Assembly (NCBI RefSeq): GCF_026230105.1
Contig: NC_079476.1
Span: 7,578,709 to 7,642,708 of the forward strand
Source: Diorhabda sublineata
Taxonomy: Eukaryota; Arthropoda; Insecta; Coleoptera; Chrysomelidae
DNA: 64,000 nucleotides
Reading direction: 5' to 3'
In this document: positions 31,771-43,665 of the stretch, piece by piece
How positions within the stretch are numbered: the first letter of the stretch is position 1
Layout: each line of letters starts with the position of its first letter
Position numbers and translations under genes: made by a program
Notes under the pieces: model-generated
The model's input: the letters and a program-made list of their open reading frames with translations, nothing else
Database searches by the model: none
Told to the model about the DNA's origin: nothing

Positions 31771-32575
31771 TTAATGCTTCTAAATGTTTTTGATTTTAGG
31801 TCTCTTCTGTTTTAAAATTAGTTTTTTTTAAATGATTTTTAAGAGATTGATGAAAACTTGACGTTTCGTCTTAACTTAACAGTCTTTATCAAAATATATA
31901 ATGTATCTTCATAAAAACACTGCTGAGTTTCTGGGCCGAGGCTCAGAAGTAGGAACATTTGCCAAGAGTATCTGCCTCAGTTCACTTCCTACTTGACCCA
32001 AAAGAACGAGTTGCACCAATATTCAAAGATACATGGATAAATTTGAGTTCTCATACCCACCAGCATAGATTCTTCCAAAATAAGCCTTACAGCATCACCA
32101 CGGCAGTTTCTATGCTTCCATTCCTATCGGTCATTCCGTACAATTCCAGGTAACCTACAAGAACTTGGAATTGTCTTCTTCTTTCTTTGACTGCTCGACA
32201 TCTACTCGGTGTTCCAACTGGAGATTTATTTGCCATTTTCACTAGTCATTCACCTTATATTTTGGTTCAATTTTTTTGCGCTCTGACACCCATTTATTAA
32301 TGTTATCTGCGTCACATAATCGTCTTTCTCGGATCATTAATGTTATTCCCGAGATCAGCCTAAGAATTGCCTGAGAATTCGTTTCTGATGTATCGGTCAT
32401 GATAGATCTGTTTGTTGCTTTGTGGATTGATAAAAACTAAGGGTAAGTCGAAACGTCAAAATATACATTTTGATAAAGACTGAAGTAAGTCGAAAGTCAT
32501 CAATCTCTAAAAAATTATTAAAAGAAACTAATTATAAACAGAAGAGACCTAAAATCAAGAACATTTAGAAGCATC
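31771..32575. mobile_element. Fold-back element with ~130-bp inverted ends
   Basis: AATGCTTCTAAATGTTTTTG with the following TTTTAGGTCTCTTCTG at 31772 is inverted at the right end (CAGAAGAGACCTAAAATCAA, then CATTTAGAAGCAT at 32563-32574). The arms continue through GACGTTTCG and CAGTCTTTATCAAAAT. The interior 32120-32400 recurs in inverted orientation at 33240-33565, outside the element. Confidence 0.7.
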
Positions 32576-33565
32576 AATATATCATTAGGTCTAAGAAATA
32601 AGAAATTGAAGAAATTATATTTATATTTCTATTTGATTTTTTTAATTGCGCAACAAAATTTCAATCTTAAATATATTCTTCTTTCCTTCAGAGATACTAC
32701 TTTTGGTACATTTTCTCTTGTAGGAAGCACCAGGAATGTATTTTTGAAGCGAAAACAGTAGTCAGCCATCATTAAGATGCTCCATATTCACTTGTATTTA
32801 TTTTCCTTTTTCATGATACTTCGACGAAATCGCTTAGCTTGGTTTTCACTCACATCTCCTGAATTTTCCGGAGAGTAGTCGAGTAGTCTTTGTTTCTGCG
32901 GAAGTAATTCTCTACGACCTCTTTAACGGGAATCCACCCTTCTCTATAAGGATCTGTCATGTGTGTGATGTATTGCGACGTGGTGGTAAAAGAACTTTGT
33001 GAAGAGGAGCTAAGGTTTATTCAGAACGTTCTTTCCACCAACTTCAAGCTCCCTCGTAGATCAACAGTTTTTGGTCTAGAGATTTACTAGCACATACATA
33101 CAAAAAGCCAGTAATTTGGTAATACTATTTATTGTTTTCAGCCACCAGCTTTTAGCTCCCTCAGAAATCAACACTTTGTGGTCTAGTAATTCACTATCAC
33201 ATAGACACAACAAGCCAGTGAATTTAGTTGACCAATGACGGATACATCAGAAACGATTTCTCTGGCTGATCTGGGGAATAACATTAATAGCCCGAGAAAG
33301 ACGATTATGTGACGCAGAAAACATAAATAAATGGATGTCATAGCGCAAAAAAATTGAGCCAACATATAATTTGAATGACTGGTGAAAACAGCAATAAATC
33401 TCCAGTTGGATCGCCGAGTAGATGTCGACCAGTCAGGAGGTGGAGTGATAACCTAGAGCCAGAATAACGAAAGATATCGAAGAATGAAGACGCCATTATT
33501 AAAGTAAGAAGAAGACAATTCCAAGTTCCTGTAGGTTACCTGGAATTGTACGGAATGGCCGATAG
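32120..33565. repeat. Inverted pair: 32120-32400 and 33240-33565
   Basis: Shared landmarks include TGGAATTGTACGGAATG (33541) against its inverse CATTCCGTACAATTCCAGGT (32135-32153), and GACGATTATGTGACGCAGA against TGCGTCACATAATCGTC. The segment on the plus strand near 33418 gives RPVRRWSDNLE, typical of the 3' end of RTE/CR1-like ORFs, so the unit is probably a non-LTR 3' fragment present in two orientations. Confidence 0.6.
33030..33228. repeat. Diverged tandem duplication, ~105-bp unit
   Basis: 33030-33120 and 33138-33228 share CACCA.CTT, AGCTCCCTC, ATCAACA, TTGGTCTAG/TGTGGTCTAG, ACATA and AAGCCAGT in the same order. No coding role. Confidence 0.5.
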
Positions 33566-33837
33566 GATTGGAAGCATCCTGGGTCCTTGAAACAGTACCC
33601 CACACTCGGTCCATTTGATTTTTTTGTATGATCTTCAACTCCATTGTACACCAAAAAACTCAATTTTTTTTGTTTTTTTTTTAACATAATTTGAATAATA
33701 TTTGGTTACAATTTTTTATATGTTTTACCTTCACGTAATCTTGATCTCATATAATATTTTTCAAAACACATCGCACATCATGTACACTTCACATGAAGAC
33801 ATAAATCATCGTTCAAAGGATAAAAAAGCAAAAAAAA

Positions 33838-34195
33838 ATGTTTTTCCAAGCTTCAAGTAGGGTCTACTTTCAAAGAAATATGATGAAAAGATTTATTTCG
33901 ATTAAAAAGTTCAAAATACGATTTTCTTATGTACGGTCCATAGGACTCCTCTGGGCCCTGGGCAAAGTTTTAGCCGTAAACTTCCCATATGGAGTGTGTA
34001 AACGCAAAAACTTTTTTGGGCCTAGGGAAAGTTTATCAAGTTTGGTTGACGCTCAACGTGTTGAATATTTAAGAAGCCAGAAACTTGTCAAATCACGTGG
34101 GGATGAACAATATCTTGAACGAATAGAAAGTTATAAACAACGAATGCAGCAAAAGGCATTATGTGTAATATTAGGAACGTTGTACGGTTATTTAG
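33838..34195 (+). CDS. Possible first exon of an unrecognised gene
   Basis: An open frame from ATG 33838 ends exactly at a strong donor, TTTAG|GTAAGT at 34196. The first ~65 residues are basic and almost lack acidic residues (MFFQASSRVYFQRNMMKRF, SIKKFKIRFSYVRSIG), like a mitochondrial presequence. It continues SLVDAQRVEYLRSQKLVKSR, EQYLERIESYKQRMQQKAL and a hydrophobic CVILGTLYGYLG at the splice site. I do not recognise the family and found no partner exon downstream. Composition and the donor favour a real exon; a relic is possible. Confidence 0.35.
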
Positions 34196-34349
34196 GTAAG
34201 TCTAATTGTAGCTTGACATTCATAATTCAGTTCTGATGTATTATGGTAAAATGCAATCTATGAATTTTATGTTCTCTTGTAAGTAAATGTTACTCAATCC
34301 TGCCTTTCAATGGTTAGAAACGATATAGTGTATAGAATATTTCCATCAT

Positions 34350-35175
34350 CTTCTTCTTCTTCTTCCTATTCCATTTTAGGCAGATTGCCTGTTCATTCTT
34401 CGCAGTATGCCTATTTCCTCAATTGATGGTAAGATTATCACTCTATCTTTTTCGTGGCTTTCCCATACTTCTTCTCCCCAGTGGTGAGTTGTCTCGTGCT
34501 ATTCTTACTATTCTTTCCTCGCTCATTCTACTTATGTATTCGTCCCATTCGCGCTTTCCGCTCAGTACCCATTCGTTAATATTTTCCACTCTGCATTTTT
34601 GCCTTATGTCGTCGTTACATTCCCTGTCTTGGAGCGTTTTTCTAGTAATTTCCAGAAGCCTTTTTGTTTTTGCTGTATCAGGCCGAGTTTTTGCTATGTA
34701 CGTCATTATGGGTCTGATTACAGTTTTGTAGGTTCTTGATTTGGTCTCAATACTTATGTATTTGTTTTTCCATATAGTGTCTTCAGACATCCGGATGCTC
34801 TTGCTGCTTTTATTATTTGCTGCCTTACCTCTGTCTCAATATCACCATATCCGGATAGTTCTATACCCAGATATTTGAATTTCATTTCTACGACCAGCTT
34901 AGCTTGCATCTAAGAGGTATTTTTGATGTTGTCAGGCTTTTTGTTTTGGAGGCAGAAACCATCATATATAGAGATTTTGCTGTGTAATTAAAGCGATATA
35001 GCAGCGTTTGGAGGTCGTCCTCGTTTTCTGCAACCAGCACAGCATTGTCAGCATAGCACAGGATTGTAATTTGCGGTCAACCATTTTGAATCCGTTCAAT
35101 CTGCGTACTTGCTTTATTATTTCATCTATAATTATGTTGAGGAGTGGACTCAGTGAGTCGCCCTTTCGTATAACG
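34350..35175 (-). pseudogene. RTE-like reverse transcriptase 3' half with GAA tail
   Basis: Minus strand: GDSLSPLLNIIIDEIIKQVR, CYADNAVLVAENEDDL (the YADD active site changed to YADN), SASKTKSLTTSK, KFKYLGIELSGYGD, then an open frame of 115 codons with YKTVIRPIMTYIAKTRPDT, AKTKRLLEITRKTLQDRE, NINEWVLSGKREWDEYIS, RMSEERIVRIARDNSPLGRR and GKPRKR. This is the RT palm-to-C-terminus of RTE-type elements. The 3' side ends in a (GAA)n-type tail (34350-34365 on the plus strand as TTC repeats), as for the copy at 22057. 5'-truncated and with breaks in the RT part. Confidence 0.75.
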
Positions 35176-35610
35176 TATAACGAATCTTTTCTATAAGACT
35201 AATTGGTTCATTTTGATATCAGAATACAAATTTGTAGGTAGGCTAAGCGGATACTGATAGTAAGAGGATCGAACTGGAATAACGAGAGGCACGGGACGAT
35301 TAAGCAGAAAAACAGTTGATAGCTCTAAGAGATTCTTTATAATCTACGATGGAATTAGTGTACTGGATATTATATTCATGAACGCAATCTTGTCGGGATT
35401 TCGATGAATGACTAAAAAAAAGTTACCATAAATTCGTAATTATCAATAGAATAATAGCAGCTCAGTGGTTTGTAGAATTTCACAGGGGTTCTTCCAATGG
35501 GAAGGATTTATTCACGGACAAATAGTTTTGGACTTTCTTATCACAGGTCTTAGTTGATATTACAATATCGAAGACATCGACTTCAGTTATATCAAAAACG
35601 ACTACCATGA
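35176..35610. other. No recognisable gene
   Basis: May contain eroded transposase codons belonging to the Tc1-like fragment that follows, but none are clear. Confidence 0.4.
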
Positions 35611-35745
35611 AATCAAAAGTGAAGCGCTATTGTTTCAGTGATGAATCTCAGTTCTACATAGACATGGACGATAGTCGAGACCAAGGATGAGAAGGAGTTG
35701 AGACGATCGTTGTAACGAGTGGCATTGCGTATTGCTTAAGGTTAA
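35611..35745 (+). pseudogene. Tc1-like transposase fragment
   Basis: One frame gives VKRYCFSDESQFYIDMDD and SRDQG, a stop, then EGVETIVVTSGIA. This resembles the first catalytic block of Tc1-type transposases ('V.FSDES.F.....D.R..V'). It is short and isolated. Confidence 0.4.
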
Positions 35746-37249
35746 CTTCATGAATCTTCACTCCTTCTCCTTCATTTCAAAACCCAATTGTTCAGAAAGA
35801 AAACGATAAATAGTATTCTGAAATATCTCCACCAGGCTCAATTCATCCTATATACCGGGAGAAAATTGATAAATATTATGGAAATACTCATTATTAATTC
35901 TGGTAAGCTAAAACTCGTTATTTGTATGCCAGAATAAAATAATTTTCACTGGGTGCTTGGGTCTTCTTTATCATTGAGTAAATAATTCACAACAACCTTT
36001 TTATTTATAAACCAATAAAATTGTGATTATTAGCAGTTTGTTTTATCTTCACAATCAAAGGTCAAGTGAAAGGTTTTCTACTGCATACTTAATATTTTTA
36101 GTAGAATTCGTATGCCAAGTCACGTGAGTTGAGCTACGTGACTGAATATTTTATCATAAAAACTGTTTTTAGCGATTGAATATATAATAATAATAATAAA
36201 AACAACAGTTAACACACCTTGAGAAATATTTTAATGGAATTGCATAAAACACTTGTTCTAGGCTTTATAATTTGAATATATAGTATATTAATGATAATAA
36301 AAGAGAAATTGTGTTAGCATGTCAATTTTTCGATTCATAAAAAGCTTCTGTGAGTTACATACACCTACAAATTATATTACACAATCCGAAGCTTCACACG
36401 ATATCCGATTTTGTGTATATGTTATCTTGTTGTAATAAAGATTCATTCTTTATTTATCTGTATTTCGATAAGTGTTTCATAATTAAATTATAATTTAAAC
36501 TTTATATTAAATATTGAATATCTATTTCATTTTTCTTAAAGAAATTTGCTTGATTAAACTTCATATCTATGCTCTCGCTTACAACCTTTTTACCACACTT
36601 TATTTAACTTAATCTGTTAATTTAAATTAAATTTGTTCGTTTGTCTGTTAGAATAGAATTTTCCAACTTTTAATTGTCGAAACTTCGCATTTTTTATCAG
36701 TTTCTAGGATAATACATGAATCAATAAAAAATTGTGATCTATTCCAGAACTCCAGTTGATTAATTAATTGAATTATCATACAAAACATAATGTTCAATTT
36801 TGTATTTTTGTCGCTACGAAAAAAGTATTCTTAATAAAATTAATTTGTTTCAACAAATTTTGTTACGATTTATTATGAAATAAATCATTATATGAGCCCA
36901 AAGACGAATGGGGATTAAAAAGTGAAATAGCCCGATATCTCAATGATTAATAAACGCGACTCTAATCTACGGTTAGCAGGTTTATTATTAGGGACGCGAA
37001 TAAAAAAAACTGATTAATTTTCATCATTTTCTGTCTTATATGGAAAATATTAAGTGGATTTCTTTTAAATCGCATTCTACTTCTTAATACATTTTTTATT
37101 ATTATCAGTCTTTACGGGTGATATAATAATAAATGCAGAGAATGACAAAGCTGAAAATTTAAAAATTTAACCATATATTTTTGTAATAGGGTTCTTCAAT
37201 AAAACTTTTCTTATTTTCCATAATCAATGGCTTAGTATCTAACAAAGTT
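35746..37249. other. AT-rich, no recognisable gene
   Basis: No family motif in any frame; a (AAT)n-like run at 36183-36199. Confidence 0.5.
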
Positions 37250-38060
37250 AATAACGTAAAATTTTTGGGGGCCCGTGATCTTCAAATACGCAGAATTTTC
37301 TGTGAATATCTCTTATTAGATTCTGGACGACTTTCTTTCTAAAAATTTACGCCTCGTCTTCGGCTTTCCACCCTCCATTATCACTTTGCGAGATAACGTT
37401 ACCCAAAAATCTTCAATTGGACAGGTCTGAGGTAAATTAGGGGGGTTATCTTGTTTTGGTACAAAAGATACAAAAGTCTGGTAAAAATATTATATCGTCT
37501 CTATATAACATAATGTTGACGTACAAAATCAACTAATCTAGTGATGCAGTTGTTGATATACTTTTCAGAATCTACAGCTTCACTCTTACTCGACCCAACT
37601 AAGATCTGGATACCGTCTTGTCGAAATCGCCCACAACTTTATCAGCGAATTCTGCTTTTTCTTTATAACATAAATTGATAGGGCACTCTTTTATATTGTC
37701 CATATAAATAGTTTTTTTTATTTCTCAAATGGCAAGAGTGAAGTATTATCATCCATAACAATAACTAACAATTGGTTTGGGGTATATTTAGAACACTTTT
37801 TTGACCATTTATAGCCATTTTCCACGTTATAGTACTCTTATTATTCATATGCTAATTTTCTTACGGAAACCCCGACTCTATCTTTTGCTCTTCTGCGTAG
37901 TTATCCTTGGGTATGTACTTTTTGTAAGGTTAAGACATTGTATTCCTTCTCCACATTCAGCTATAGCACGGTAAATGCTTCTGAGTAAGATACTTTAGTT
38001 TTAAGAAATCGAACTATGTCAGGCTTGGGGATCTGTCCAACCAAGTTATGAATTAATTTC
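37250..38060 (-). pseudogene. Tc1-type (DD-E) transposase relic
   Basis: Minus strand: QIPKPDIVRFLKTKVSYSEA, RRRAKDRVGVSVRKLAYE, PNQLLVIVMDDNTS, FIWTI-type sequence, YPDLSW, then VPKQDNPPNLPQTCPIEDFW, VTLSRKVIMEGGKPKTRRKF. The final block, with Glu in PIEDFW, is the end of a Tc1-like catalytic domain I associate with insect transposases reading 'FVPK..NPPN.PQ.RPIE.FW......V...GW.AKT'. Many stops. No terminal repeats identified. Confidence 0.62.
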
Positions 38061-38474
38061 CTTATAAGACATTGTAATGCAACTGATATAAGAAAGTCTT
38101 GTCTAACTAATGACGAGGAAGTAAACAACAACAATTCCTTGTTGACAACTCCATTTTGATGTTGTATTAATACAACAAAACTATTGCGACATACATTAGA
38201 TACATAAAATATGAAGAAAAGTTGGTCGTATAGGAACTAATACTTTACAATAATTTCTGTAATTTATTGCCATGGATACTATTACACGATAAAATTATTA
38301 AAAACTTCTTTTCCATAAGGCTATTCGATAAGGAGATGAGTTTGATCCTGGAAAGGCACCCACCAATTTATAATAGGAGAGTGTGGTAGACAAAGATTGA
38401 AATTATTCACAATTATGAAGATTGGGAAAAAATGATGTTCAGCAATAAAACATCGAGAAGTCTTAAAAGCACTA
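38061..38474. other. No recognisable gene
   Basis: AT-rich spacer between two relics. Confidence 0.5.
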
Positions 38475-38930
38475 CGTCATCATCATCATCATCAAGCCTT
38501 TCAATCCCATGTGGATTATGGCTATCGCTTTTGGCGGTTTAAATCCTTTTTTTTTAAGGTGGATTACTCCTCGTTTTCTAATTTTTATTTTCTTTATAGT
38601 TTGTCGTTTGTTTTGGGTGCTTTTGTTATTATTTTGTATTCTTTTCGCTTCCGGCATTTTGCTCTCCAGTTTTCTATATTGAGTGCTCTTATATCCTCCT
38701 CTATTTCGTTTCTCCAAGTTTTTCTCAGCCTGCCCCTTCTCTTTGGCCACAATGGCCATTACTTTATTCTTTTGATCATTTCAATTGATTTTCTTCTCAT
38801 TATGTGCCCGGCCCAGTTGAGCCTTTGTGCTTTTATGTATCTCACTATATTCTCCTTCTCCAGTTGTCTCCTTATTTCTTTGTTTTACTTTGTTCTTCTT
38901 TTTCCTTCCTGTGTTGCACTACGTACAATG
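38475..38930 (-). pseudogene. Non-LTR retrotransposon 3' end with ATG-repeat tail
   Basis: Minus strand: VRYIKAQRLNWAGHIMRRKS, WPLWPKRRRGRLRKTWRN and EIEEDIRALNIENWRAKCRK: the C-terminal pattern 'YIKAQRL.W.GH..R.........GRR.RGRP+..W..E...D...L...NW'. The element ends in AAGGCTTGATGATGATGATG on the minus strand (CAT repeats at 38478-38493 plus), a microsatellite-like 3' tail typical of RTE-like and related elements. 5'-truncated. Confidence 0.68.
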
Positions 38931-39324
38931 TAATATTATATTGTCTTTGTAGTGAGGGGGAGACTTATTTAATTCTCACCTTCAGTGCATTATAAAGATT
39001 TATTGGAAAAACTGGAAGAAAGGATGATTGCTTTTATCCTTTTTGCAACCAAATTTGAAACATAATAGTAGTTCTCCCTTTCAATACTAATTTTGTTTAT
39101 TTTGAAATATTTATTACTGAATATTTAAAAAGTTTATTTGGCGCTTTTCTCTTACCATGAACCACCATTAGCAAGGAAAACGAAATTTGTTAGATTATGA
39201 TTATATTAGAATCGTTGTTTCTCAAGAAGAAGAATTCATCCACGTTGATTTCGTTAAAGGGTTTATGGTCATAGAGTAAACCATTTCATGAGTTTTAAGA
39301 CGTTCTACTGTCAATGAGAACAAC

Positions 39325-40337
39325 TGAACAAAACCCATCATCGTTATGTGATACAATACAATTTGGAAGTCATTAGCTCAACTAATATAAAAACTGAACT
39401 AGATTCTACTCTGGGTGAGACTCCCTTATCAACAGTAAAATATTGGGTAGCAGAGTTTAAACGAGGCCGTACGACTTTCGAAGCCATGGTCAAGCAAATG
39501 AGGTGGCGACTTCAGATGTGTGGAAAAAAATCTACCAAGTGGAACTGGATTATCGTCGACTGGAAGTACGAAACAGTAGGCATTTCAAAAAGTGCATAAT
39601 AAAATAGACAGCATGGTGTAGATGTTTCCATCTAGTGTTTGGCAATGTTTCATAGAAATAAATCCGAATTTTTGCGGCGCTTCATAACCATGGATGAAAC
39701 GTGGGTCCATCACTTCATATCCGAAACGAAAGAACAATCAAATAATAGACTGAATAGGGAGAACTGGCTCTAAAGAAGGCAAAACCCTTTCCATCTTCAG
39801 ACAAGGTAATGGCGTCAGGTTTTTGGATGCGCGTGGGATAATTTTCTTTGACTATTTTGTAAAAAGAGAAAATACCACCGCGAGTATTATACAAACTTAT
39901 TGATACGTTTGAGCGAAGAAGTTTAACAAAAATGACCGCATTCGGAAGTAGGAAGTGTTTTTCCTCAATACAATGCACTAGGTCACAAATCCGTTATTGT
40001 TTGTAATGGCCAAAATTAATGAATTAAAGTTTGAATTGCTAACTCATGTACTCTATTCGCCAGATTTAGCTCCCTCGACTTATTATCTGTTCCCAGACTT
40101 GAAAAACTGACTTGTTGGTCAAAGATTTTCAACAATGAAGATATGATGTCGGCAGTTAATGGCACTTTTGAGGAGCTTGACGCTTCTTATTACACAAAAG
40201 GGTATCCAAATAATTGAAAAGCGCTGGGAAAAGTGTATGGAGCTAGAAGGAGATTGCGTTGAAAAATAAATATATATTTTATAAAATTTTTGTATTCTCT
40301 TTGTTGGACCAGGTACTTCTTGGACCACCTTCGTATT
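39325..40337 (+). pseudogene. Mariner (DD34D-type) transposase with mutated catalytic Asps
   Basis: Plus strand: YVIQYNLEVISSTNIKTELD, STLGETPLSTVKYWVAEFKR (helix-turn-helix), FLRRFITMDETWVHHFISET (first Asp intact), then PQYNALGHKSV where HQDNAPCH is expected (second Asp to Tyr), KINELKFELLTHVLYSPDLA and PSTYYLFPDL where PSDY is expected (third Asp to Thr). The end reads IQIIEKRWEKCMELEGDCVE and K, then stop. The 3' end carries GGACCAGGTACTTCTTGGAC near 40305-40330, like a mariner terminal repeat. Inactive by both frame breaks and catalytic losses. Confidence 0.75.
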
Positions 40338-41140
40338 TGTAAGATATTCTTATTGTATGATATGTATTTTTTTATTACAATGAATCAGCATCTGCAGAAA
40401 ATCGAAATTTGTTCGAGCCGGACTTGTTTAATGTTACACAATCAACCCTTATAAGAGTTTCAACATATTTTACTATCAAAATGTAATGAGGTTACACATC
40501 TAGAATTCCGGATCAAAATACATACTGCGTACTCTAAGATATAATTTTTTACCATTAGTTCTTTAGAAAAGGAATGTCTGGATTGTTATAGCCACAATAC
40601 GTTAAGGAGAAGAATATTCTGCAATGATTTGCATCCTGGAAGGGCATTTTTGACAGGAATGCATAGATGCAAATGTTACATTTTGTTAAAATCAATATTG
40701 TTCACAAATAAATCGAGGTCCTCTTATTTTTTTAATAATACAAGAAAAAGAGTAAGCAGAAGGCCTATGAAACGTTACATACAGTGTATCATTATGCAAT
40801 ATGTTAGTGATAACGTGGGGTTGAATTAATTTGGCGTCTGATCTGGCATAAGTTTGATTAGATAGAGGCCAGCTTACAGCACAAAGGTACATTACATACA
40901 ATTCAGGAGAGCAAAACATGCCCTTTGTTTAATTATTTCATACTTATTAATGATAAACATGATATAATTGTGTAGAAAGCTGGAATTTGACCTGTGGTTT
41001 TGCCTCTTAATCTAATATAATATGTTTTGGTCAAATACGATTACTTATTAACCGACTAAGGTTTCTTTACTTTCTAATAAAGTTCCTACTAACTATTATT
41101 TAACGAATAACCAAAAATTCAATACATGGACGATTACTAT
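40338..41140. other. No recognisable gene
   Basis: AT-rich. Short frames on both strands around 40629-40919 have no family resemblance. Confidence 0.5.
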
Positions 41141-42475
41141 ACAGGGTGTCCTATGACGAGTTAAAACTATCTGTAGCGGAAGTCGACTGTAAGTTTGTTA
41201 TTTTGAATAGAGCACCCTGTATATTAATACATTTTTGAAATGTAAGTAAAATTTTTGTATACTTTTGTCAAAAACTTTGTTCGAAAAATGCATACTTTTT
41301 GAGTTATTGATTTTTTTGTAAAAAATTTTACTGTTGCACACCCTTACACATTATTTTTTTACGAGTACACCCTTAAAGATATGAAAATGGTTTCTATTCG
41401 GTTGCTTTCAGCAATGTCAGATATATTTGAATCCATGCTTAAATATTTTCATTTTATACAGGGTGTGTATAAAAAATGTTCAAAACTTAACTTCATAAAT
41501 ATCAAATTTCTTTATTTTTTTTTAAATAGAACCGCTGTTTTCTATTTTAATGCATTCAGGGGTAATAAATAATGCACTTTCCTGTACTTGAACCTTACCG
41601 TTATCCACATCTAAAATATTTTCTGTACATTTTTAGAGATGCAGGTGTGGTCTAAATTTTATTTTGACCCGTTGATACAAGTACTATGGAATAAAAAAGT
41701 ATTTTTCTTTATCTTGTCAAGGTCTGTAAAAAAATCAAATCAAATTGTATTGACTAATCCTATTCAAACTTTTAGTCGTTTCCGAGATATTTGAGGTTTC
41801 AACTTATTATGTCTTTTTTAAGTTTTTAAGTTTTTAATTTTTTATGTGTACTTTTAGTAGGCTTTATAATAAATGACACTTATTTAACTGTCATTAGTCA
41901 ATTGTTGATACTTTCGAAAATCGTTAAATTGGCTCGTTCTCAATTCAATAACGAATAAATAGAATTTAGACCACACCTGCATCTCTAAAAATTTACATAA
42001 AACAGTTAATATCTGGATAACAGTAAGGTTTAGGTGTAGGAAAGTATACATGAATTTGCCTTATTTTTTACCCCCGAATGCATTGAAATAGAAAAAACTT
42101 GGTGGTTATATTTAAAAAATAAAGAAATTTGATATTTATGGAGTTAAACTTTGAACACTTTCATAAACACCCTGTATAAAATGAGCATAGAACTCAAATA
42201 CGTCCAACCTTGCTAAAAGCAACCGAATAGGGTTGTCTTTAAGGGTAACCTCGTAAACAAATAATTTATAAGGGTCTGCAATGATCAAATTTTTTACAAA
42301 AAGTATGCATTTCTCGCAAAAAGTTTTCAGACAAAAATATACTAAAATTTCCCGTAGATTTCAAAAATGTATTAATATATAGAGTGTTATATTTAACATG
42401 ACAAAGTAAAAATTTTCATGGATTCAATATAAGTATTTTGCCATATACAGATAGTTTTAACTTGTCGTATAGGCA
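41141..42475. mobile_element. Large fold-back element, copy A
   Basis: Opens ACAGGGTGTCCTATGACGAG and TTAAAACTATCTG, closes with the inverse (CAGATAGTTTTAACTTGTCG). Almost the whole 1.3 kb folds on itself; for example AGAGATGCAGGTGTGGTCTA near 41636 is inverted at 41970-41990. Internal ACAGGGTGTGTA motifs (41458) repeat the terminal sequence. No coding sequence. Copy B is at 50771-52001. Confidence 0.78.
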
Positions 42476-43665
42476 TCTTTCATGGTATTACAAACAGTAG
42501 ACTATTTGTTAAGTACATGATAAAATGACGAATAATAACTTATTAGTTAGTTTGGAGTTTGGATTTAAACCAACTAGGGTGAAGAAACGGTAAAGATTTA
42601 TATGGCAATTAAAAGTTGTGTTTGCTTGGAATACGATATCAAATTGTTCAAATATGAAGCAAATAAACTTCAGATGAGGCTGTTAGCTAATTTTCTTAGC
42701 TTTGAAATTCTTCATTTATCACTTACTCCTGGGGTAATATATTTCTTATGGAAAATACAACGTTGATTACTTCAGCTGTTTCAAAACCAACCTTAAAAAT
42801 CAAAAATATTGTTTAAAGACTGTCAATATAAGTGAAGCAGATTCTAAGAAAAAGAGTTGACTTATTCCATTAACTACATAATTTAGGAAATGACGTTTTG
42901 TAAGGAAAACTAAAAATGTATGAAATATGAATTCACCAGACCTACACAGACATTACTTTCCTATAAAAACATTGTAATCGTTAAATTTACGTGTCATTCC
43001 TGTTAAAGGAATGCTTTATATTTTTGTAATGATCTTTTGTTAAAATATTATTTAAAAATAAATGATTACTCGACGCGCTATTATGAACTTCCTAATCAAA
43101 CTCATATTTCGTACGTGACTAAATATGTACAGTTATAATAATAAGTAGAAAAGTGTGTTGAACTAGACTGTGTACATTCGCTCTGCATTTATTATTATTA
43201 ATGTTGAAAATATTCATGTCAGTAATTAGAACAATTTTGTCAGTTAGTAGGTCCAACTTATTTTTTCGATGTAGATGTATTTAATACTAATAAGCTTATT
43301 AGTATTAAATGTTTGTTAAAACAAAAAAGGTATAATTGATAAGGCACCAAACAGAGAAACAAATAAATTTAGTTTTAAAAAACTAAAAACAAGCTTTTAA
43401 AGCACATCAAACAGAAAGTTGAAAATAATTTTTCAAATAAGCCTGGTGTACTCGATGCATCAGAAATATGAAACCAAGAGCCCCACGCCTTTTTCACAAT
43501 ACTACTAGTATAGGCTAGTTGACAAAATTTAGAAATTAGTTTAAAACTATAGCTTAGCATCTATTTCACCCCAAAAATATATTATTTTAAGAAAAATACG
43601 TTTTTTTACGTTAGAAATTTGAGTTTTAAGAAATGAACTTGAAATTGACCGCGAAAAAGGCCAAG
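42476..43665. other. AT-rich; contains a 32-bp palindrome, no gene
   Basis: Only the palindrome at 43279-43310 stands out. Confidence 0.5.
43279..43310. repeat. 32-bp perfect palindrome
   Basis: ATTTAATACTAATAAG followed by its exact reverse complement, centred on AAGCTT, no spacer. Confidence 0.9.

Noticed and set aside
38472..38759. Lysine-rich 95-codon frame as a gene
   Set aside because: It is the frame of a 5'-truncated non-LTR element running into its ATG-repeat tail.
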